The position numbers were made by a program, and so were the translations under genes. Under the pieces are notes generated by a model that saw nothing but the letters and a program-made list of their open reading frames with translations, was not told the DNA's origin and made no database searches. From an uncultured Pseudomonadota bacterium (GTDB lineage: Bacteria > Myxococcota_A > UBA9042 > CAIXZC01): a stretch of 6,026 nt of DNA. Below, in pieces: positions 1-4,700 of the stretch; position 1 is the first letter of the stretch, and each line of letters begins with the position of its first letter. Where the stretch lies: NCBI GenBank assembly GCA_937876385.1, contig CALFHQ010000572.1, forward strand, positions 1-6,026. Direction: 5' to 3'.

Positions 1-1
1 C

Positions 2-1213
2 GCCCACAGCGAGACCTACGGGAACCTGGTTTTCCAGACCCCCATTGCCGAATTGCCGATAGATCGGGTCACCCAGGCGGAAGCGATAGCCTACAACCGG
101 TTTCGCTCTCTTTATGAGCGCAATTGGCGCAAGTACTTCGACCCCATCGGAGTGTCCTTTGGCGTCTCTGGCGAGAGCGTTGACGTGGACTTGACCATCT
201 TTCCGTTGGGGCGAAACTCCGACTACGAAGATTTCATCGAACTCACCCAAGGAACAGAGATGGCCCCTGACTCGGGTGATCCTCACGACGGGGTGCTGGC
301 TCGCTTCGGCATGTCCATCAACAAGGAGTCGACGCTGTTTCGCAAACTCGGCGGGTTTGCTTCCATTGTAGACCCTGCGGGTTCAGGCTCTCCCCTTTCC
401 TGGCTGGGGGATTCTCTGACCATTTACGCCGACGACACCCCTTTCTGGGACGAGGCGGTGAACGCCATGGATCCGGATCCGTCGGATTGGTTCCTCCTAA
501 ACATCCACAAACTCCCCGTGGCGATTCAGGTGGAGGTCTCGGGGTCTCTCCAGGTTGCAGCCTTCCTCTCCTCCCTCAGGGCCCTGTCGGAGAGCAGTGC
601 ACCCGGGCTTGTCATTTGGGAGAACTTCAAGTTCAAGGGGAGGTCCTATGTGAAGGTTTCCGGGAAGGACCGCATTGACGACTCGATCTCTCCGGAATTG
701 GCTCTTTACTACGCCGTCACTCCAAACTCTCTGCTACTGACCCTCAGCGAGGATCTTATCAAGCGGGCACTGACACGGATGGAGAGAAGAGAGGAGGGTG
801 CGGCGACCAAAGAGCTGGAACCGTGGCTCGGCAAGCAGGTGGCCTTCCAGAGCATCAGCAGAGTCGTGACTCTCCTGGACAAGTTGCGAAAAAAGGATGC
901 ACTGTCTGCGTTGCGGTTGGCGTCGTGGTCGAACATTCCCATCTTGAACCAGTGGAAGCAACTGTACCCAGAGCTGGATCCAATGGCATTTCACGAGCAA
1001 TTCTGGGGTGTTCACCTTCAGTGCCCGAGTGGACAACCGTACCGTTGGAATGACACCTGGCAGACCTTCGAATCCCCTGTGTACGGTCACCCGGGCGAGC
1101 CCACAGAAGTGGACGAAGTGGTCCGCCCGCAGCTCATCGACGTAACCGGTGCCAGCCTTGGTTTGACCTTTGAGTTGGGGGGACTTCGAGCCCGCCTGTC
1201 ACTTGAGCGCTGA
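2..1213 (+). CDS. C-terminal part of an uncharacterised conserved protein (5' end cut by window)
   Basis: The frame is open from the left edge and ends at TGA 1211-1213, leaving 403 visible residues. The TTG at 53 is not a convincing start: the frame continues upstream with protein-like sequence (S-E-T-Y-G-N-L-V-F-Q) and no ribosome binding site precedes it. Function is unknown. Visible marks are a Y-x2-F-R-x2-Y-x3-W-x2-Y-F-D-P-I segment (about 92-148), a Y-Y-A-V-T-P-N-S-L-L-L-T-L-S-E segment (about 707-751), a single Cys in C-P-S-G (1022) followed by Y-R-W-N and G-H-P-G-E-P, and a C-terminus reading L-T-F-E-L-G-G-L-R-A-R. From memory, this set resembles hypothetical proteins of planctomycetes and deltaproteobacteria, distantly like DUF3352-type proteins; that is recall, not a search. 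No transmembrane segment is seen in this part, and the N-terminus that would show a signal peptide is missing. The coding call is secure; the family call is weak. Confidence 0.9.
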   Translation, partial: AHSETYGNLVFQTPIAELPIDRVTQAEAIAYNRFRSLYERNWRKYFDPIGVSFGVSGESVDVDLTIFPLGRNSDYEDFIELTQGTEMAPDSGDPHDGVLARFGMSINKESTLFRKLGGFASIVDPAGSGSPLSWLGDSLTIYADDTPFWDEAVNAMDPDPSDWFLLNIHKLPVAIQVEVSGSLQVAAFLSSLRALSESSAPGLVIWENFKFKGRSYVKVSGKDRIDDSISPELALYYAVTPNSLLLTLSEDLIKRALTRMERREEGAATKELEPWLGKQVAFQSISRVVTLLDKLRKKDALSALRLASWSNIPILNQWKQLYPELDPMAFHEQFWGVHLQCPSGQPYRWNDTWQTFESPVYGHPGEPTEVDEVVRPQLIDVTGASLGLTFELGGLRARLSLER

Positions 1214-1312
1214 CGAATTCCGCCCAACGACCTCTTCCCAAGCAAATTCATCATTCAGTTTGCGGCAACAAGGGCAACCAACGATCTGCGGGATTCGACC
1301 CTCTCCAAAACC

Positions 1313-1465
1313 ATGATCGCCTTGACGCGGCGCCTCGATCTCCTGTTCGCGCTTGTTGGCATTGTTGGCGCCTGTTTGGTCAAAACAGTTGACAGATTTC
1401 GATCTCCTAGCCTAATCTGGCCAGCGGAAGAAACCACCCTGCGGACAACTTGGCACTACCTATAA
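1313..1465 (+). CDS. Doubtful 50-residue small ORF with one hydrophobic segment
   Basis: An ATG at 1313 opens 50 codons ending at TAA 1463-1465. The product would have a basic N-terminus (T-R-R-L-D), a hydrophobic stretch (L-L-F-A-L-V-G-I-V-G-A-C-L-V) and a polar tail, so it looks superficially like a small membrane protein. Against it, no Shine-Dalgarno sequence lies upstream (the preceding bases are pyrimidine- and A-rich), it overlaps the best promoter candidate for the downstream gene, and the family is unknown. It is probably not a gene and is recorded only because it is the best short frame in the gap. Confidence 0.12.
   Translation: MIALTRRLDLLFALVGIVGACLVKTVDRFRSPSLIWPAEETTLRTTWHYL
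1335..1408 (+). repeat. 10-bp direct repeat, copies 64 bp apart
   Basis: TCGATCTCCT occurs at 1335-1344 and again, identical, at 1399-1408. The second copy lies between the -35 hexamer at 1389 and the -10 candidates at 1411-1418, where a bound protein would affect RNA polymerase. A shorter pair, TTGTTGGC at 1353-1360 and 1362-1369, sits between them. These are seen in the sequence; a role as operator is inference, and a 10-mer pair in 400 bases is uncommon but not beyond chance. Confidence 0.4.
1372..1388. promoter_or_regulatory. 17-bp perfect dyad abutting the -35 hexamer (operator candidate)
   Basis: CTGTTT (1372-1377) and AAACAG (1383-1388) are perfect inverted repeats around a 5-base centre, directly before TTGACA at 1389. 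The position suits a dimeric regulator contacting RNA polymerase. A 6-bp dyad of this kind is expected about once by chance in a gap of this size, so position is the main argument. It resembles a CTGT...ACAG SOS box but has nine bases between the tetramers instead of eight. Confidence 0.3.
1389..1418 (+). promoter_or_regulatory. Sigma-70-type promoter candidate for the lipoprotein gene
   Basis: The -35 hexamer TTGACA (1389-1394) is a perfect consensus match. The -10 is weak: CCTAAT (1411-1416, 16-bp spacer, four of six matches) or TAATCT (1413-1418, 18-bp spacer, keeping the key T-A...T positions). Initiation near 1425 would give a leader of about 190 nt before ATG 1616. A better -10 by sequence alone, TATAAA at 1461-1466, has no -35 at proper spacing. 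Confidence 0.4.
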
Positions 1466-1538
1466 AGGGGCTCCGAGTTGTACCCGAGGGTTCTCTCGAC
1501 GGAATCAGCATCTGAGTTGAACTATTGGATGGAAGACA

Positions 1539-1555
1539 GGCCCCCTTCCGGGGCC
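1539..1555 (+). terminator. GC-rich hairpin with short T-tract in the leader (weak terminator or attenuator candidate)
   Basis: GGCCCC (1539-1544) pairs with GGGGCC (1550-1555) around a five-base loop CTTCC. Five bases later comes TAATTTT (1561-1567). The stem is strong but short, the T-tract has only four consecutive Ts and is displaced, so efficient termination is unlikely. It lies in the proposed leader of the lipoprotein gene rather than just after the left gene, so attenuation or plain mRNA structure is as likely as a terminator for upstream transcription. Confidence 0.22.
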
Positions 1556-1570
1556 GGACCTAATTTTCTG

Positions 1571-1597
1571 CACGCGCGCTCGCACCGCGTGTGCGTG
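1571..1597 (+). promoter_or_regulatory. Overlapping, mutually exclusive hairpins just before the ribosome binding site
   Basis: Several pairings compete in this 27-base stretch: CACGCG (1571-1576) with CGCGTG (1586-1591), CACGC (1571-1575) with GCGTG (1593-1597), and CGCAC (1581-1585) with GTGCG (1591-1595). They end six bases before GAGGAG. The complementarity is visible; a switch that controls translation is inference, since alternating CG/TG sequence forms such pairs easily. Confidence 0.25.
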
Positions 1598-1602
1598 GAT
1601 CT

Positions 1603-1608
1603 GAGGAG
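1603..1608 (+). promoter_or_regulatory. Ribosome binding site GAGGAG deciding the start at 1616
   Basis: GAGGAG ends seven bases before ATG 1616, an ideal spacing. An in-frame ATG at 1529 has no such site upstream and would place 66 residues before the lipobox cysteine, too many for a lipoprotein signal peptide, so 1616 is preferred. Confidence 0.85.
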
Positions 1609-1615
1609 ATCAAAC

Positions 1616-1729
1616 ATGTCGCACAATCTTGACAGCACCAGTCGCAACAGAAACACGGTCTTTGGAGCGGGGGGATGGCTCAGCGCCGTCCTCATGACTC
1701 TGGTCGTCACCTTGGGTCTTTCGGCCTGT
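1616..1729 (+). other. Lipoprotein signal peptide with lipobox L-S-A-C
   Basis: Residues 1-37 have a polar N-region with Arg10 and Arg12, a hydrophobic core from about Leu22 to Leu35, and the lipobox L35-S36-A37-C38 followed by three glycines. Signal peptidase II is expected to cut before Cys38 (codon 1727-1729). The N-region is rather long (about 20 residues), but other start choices are worse. Confidence 0.88.
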
Positions 1730-4700
1730 GGTGGTGGCGAGGTCCCATGGGATCCCAGCCTCCTGCCGGATGCCAACTCCGACATCAAGACCGATATTGA
1801 CTTCGACTTGACCGATTTTGACGGTGGGTACATTCCCAACTCCGTTTGCGAATCGGACGAAGACTGCGCTGCCTTGGCCGACAAGTTCGGCGACTGCTTC
1901 CAGACCACCTGCGACACCCTGGTGGGTCAATGCTACGTTGACAAGTACGCCCTGGACGGGGAGCCCTGCGAGGATGGCGAGTTCTGCACGGTCAACGAGG
2001 CTTGCAGCGCCGGTCAATGCACGGGGGGGGAAATCAACACCTGCAACGACGACAACGAGTGCACGGTGGACCAGTGCAATGAAGACGCGAAGATGTGCTC
2101 CAACGAAACGGACAACACGATTTGCGACGAAGGGAACGAGTGCACCGTGGGTTCCTGCGACCCGGAAAACGGATGCACCTACACCCCCAACGATGCGTTG
2201 TGCGACGACGAAATCGACTGCACCACCGATAGCTGCGACGCCGAGACAGGCTGCGTGTACACCCCGGACCACACCGTTTGCGACGACGGAGTGTTTTGCA
2301 ACGGCGCTGAAGTGTGCGACCTGGAACTGGGATGTATCGCCGGTTCCTCCGAGGAAGACGACGGCGTCGACTGCACAGTAGACGAGTGTGACGAAGCCAC
2401 CGATACGGCCACCCACACCCCGGACGATACGGTTTGCAACAACGGCGACTTCTGCAACTTCGACGTGTGCGACCCCGTCGACGGCTGCATCGCCGGCACC
2501 CCACCAACCCTTCCCGAAGTTGATGTTACCTGCGACGGCATCGACGACGATTGCGACGGGACCGTGGACGACGACTACATCTCCGACAACACCTGCGACG
2601 AAGGAATCTGCCAGGCAACCAACACTCCATCCAGTTGCGTAGCGGGTGTCGAGACCCCCTGCATGGCCGGTACCGGCGCTGCCGACGACACGACCTGCAA
2701 CAACGTGGATGATGACTGCGACGGCTCTGTCGACGAAGACTATGTCGTGGACGACACCTGCGGCGTGGGCGCCTGCCTGCTCAACAACACCCCCTCCTCT
2801 TGTGTGGCCGGTGTGGAAACCGCCTGTGAGTCCGGCACCGCTGCCGCCGATGACACCACTTGTGACGGCATCGACGACAACTGCGATGGCACGGCGGACG
2901 AGGGCTACGTAGCAGACGACTCGTGCGGCGTGGGCTTCTGCCAGGCCACCAACATCGCTTCAAGCTGCGTAGAAGGCGTGGAAACGGCTTGCCAGCCCGG
3001 GACTGCCGCCGCTGACGACACCACCTGCGACCACATCGATGATGACTGCGACGGAAGCGAAGACGAAGACGCCGTTCCTGCTTGCGATTACGGCGAGCCC
3101 GTTGTGGGACTGGATGTTTCCTTCAACACCGACGAGGGCATGTGGACCGGAATCACCGTGGACAACGGCGATGGAACGTACACCAGTGACATCGTCGAAT
3201 TGAGCAATCCCAACATCGAAGGAACGGTCATTGCCGACGCCAACGGCACGCTGTCTCGCCCCACCAACTTCAACATCGTGACCAGCACCCTGGCCGACAT
3301 CGAGCTGTTCCTCTCTAGAGACACCCTCTACGTGGACGACGCCGGACTGGATGCCTACGCTTACATCACTGACACATTGGGAGCCCCGGCCGGCGCCGGA
3401 CTCGCCGTAACGTTCACCTTCTCCCTCAACGGCGTCGATGTGGACGCCACGGGAACCTACGTCAGCCCCGGTATCTACCACGCCGACTTCCTGGCTCCGC
3501 TGAACGCCTTTGATGCAGAGAACGCCGGCACCGTGACGGCCGTTGTTGACGCCCTCACATCCAACACTGTCAACTTCACCGCGGCGACCTACGCCCCCAA
3601 CGAGACCATGGCTCAGGGAGTCATGTCCATGCAGGTCCCCCGGGGCCCCGTGTTCGACGGCACGAACTTCACCGTTCCCGTGTTCGTCTCCACAGGCACC
3701 AACGTCATTGGTTCGTACAATGCGACCGTGAACTTCGATGCCTCCGTGCTCCAGGTCGTCTCCATCGACAAGGGTACTGCCTCGGTCATGAGCGACCCCA
3801 TCGACAACATCTCCCTGGCCAACGCCTCGGGCACATTGAGCTTCAACTCCGTGAACACCAATCCCTCTCTTGTTGGCCCCGCACAGGCCCAAGGGGATAT
3901 GGTGGAAGTTGCCACTATTACCTTTAAAGTGATCGCCAACACGGTGGGTGGAACGGAAGTCCAGCTCACCGGTACGTTGGAAGACCTCTTCAACACCACC
4001 GGCGCCGGGGTGAGCTTCCTCACCGATGCCGTAGTGCAATTCCACAACGCCACTGGAACCGCCAACTTCGGCCTGGTTCAGGTGAAGAACATCACGGTCA
4101 ACGGACTCATCGCCCGTATCGCCGACAACACCCTGGTGGACCTCTACGAGTTTGGTGAAGCCCCCGCAGTGACCGCTCTGCAGGTCTTCGGTATCATGAC
4201 CGACGGCTCACTCACCGACATCTCCACTCGTCCCACAACGAACATCACCAGTGGCGACACCGCCGTGGTTTCCACCACCGGCAACTCCGTATCCCTGGTT
4301 GGGCGAGGTGCCACGCAGGTGAACGCCGAGGCCAACGGACACGAGGCTTCGGCCAACGTGTGGGCCTTGACCCCCGACCTGCCCCTGGAAGTCAATGCCC
4401 TGGACTCGTTCCTGGGTTGGATTCCCGAGTTGAACCGCTACCAGCAGACGGGCATCGAAGCCCTTGCCACCTTCTCGGACGGCGCCCAGTTCACCTTCAC
4501 GCTGGATGTCTCCGACCACGTGGACGTCGTCTCCAACAGCGCCGGTGTGGCCGCTGCCGATATCTACGGCGTGGTCTCCGGTGTGTCCGACGGCGCCGCA
4601 ATGATTGATGTAACAGGCGTCTCCGGAACCGTTCTCGGAGGCACCGAAGTCACTGTTGACAGCACCGTCGAAGTCACCATCGAAACCCTCATGGTGCTCG

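Larger units (their letters stand above)
1214..1615. other. Intergenic region between the two genes
   Basis: This stretch of 402 bases has no convincing gene. It carries a promoter candidate, a dyad and direct repeats at about 1335-1418, and GC-rich hairpins from 1539 to 1597 just before the lipoprotein start; these are listed separately. No clear intrinsic terminator follows the stop of the left gene at 1213. The plus frame shared with both genes is open across the gap except for TAA at 1463-1465, which looks like chance in GC-rich DNA. Confidence 0.8.

Noticed and set aside
53..1213. TTG at 53 as the true start of the left gene
   Set aside because: The frame is open and protein-like to the left edge and no Shine-Dalgarno sequence precedes the TTG, so the gene is better called 5'-truncated by the window.
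1372..1388. LexA/SOS box (CTGT...ACAG)
   Set aside because: The spacing is nine rather than eight bases, and myxobacterial-type LexA sites differ; only a generic dyad is claimed.
1255..1437. A 60-codon minus-strand frame in the intergenic gap
   Set aside because: It has a GTG start without a well-spaced ribosome binding site, a basic composition without recognisable motif, and it overlaps the promoter candidate of the downstream gene.
1451..1466. TGGCAC (1451-1456) as the -24 element of a sigma-54 promoter
   Set aside because: The required GC at -12 is missing; the bases at that spacing are ATAA.
1529..1615. ATG 1529 as an upstream start of the lipoprotein
   Set aside because: It has no ribosome binding site and would put 66 residues before the lipobox cysteine.
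1818..2912. Plus-strand frames (1818-2381, 2388-2642, 2646-2912) rich in Thr, Pro and Ala
   Set aside because: They are shifted readings of the GAC/ACC/TGC-rich Cys-repeat region, whose own frame has phased cysteines and a clear signal peptide.
2531..3085. The acidic D-x-D-x-D-G loops as a dockerin that might pair with the cohesin-like domain of the same chain
   Set aside because: The loops have Cys inside and lack the paired loop-helix layout of dockerins; the MopE/thrombospondin-3 type fits better.
2960..4045. A 361-codon open frame on the minus strand, with similar ones at 1610-2416 and 4841-5779
   Set aside because: All three are exactly in register with the sense codons of the lipoprotein gene. 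They stay open because the sense strand rarely uses TTA, CTA or TCA; each ends where one occurs (TCA at 2960, TTA at 4841). Their translations are low-complexity Val/Gly/Ala/His sequence with no recognisable family.
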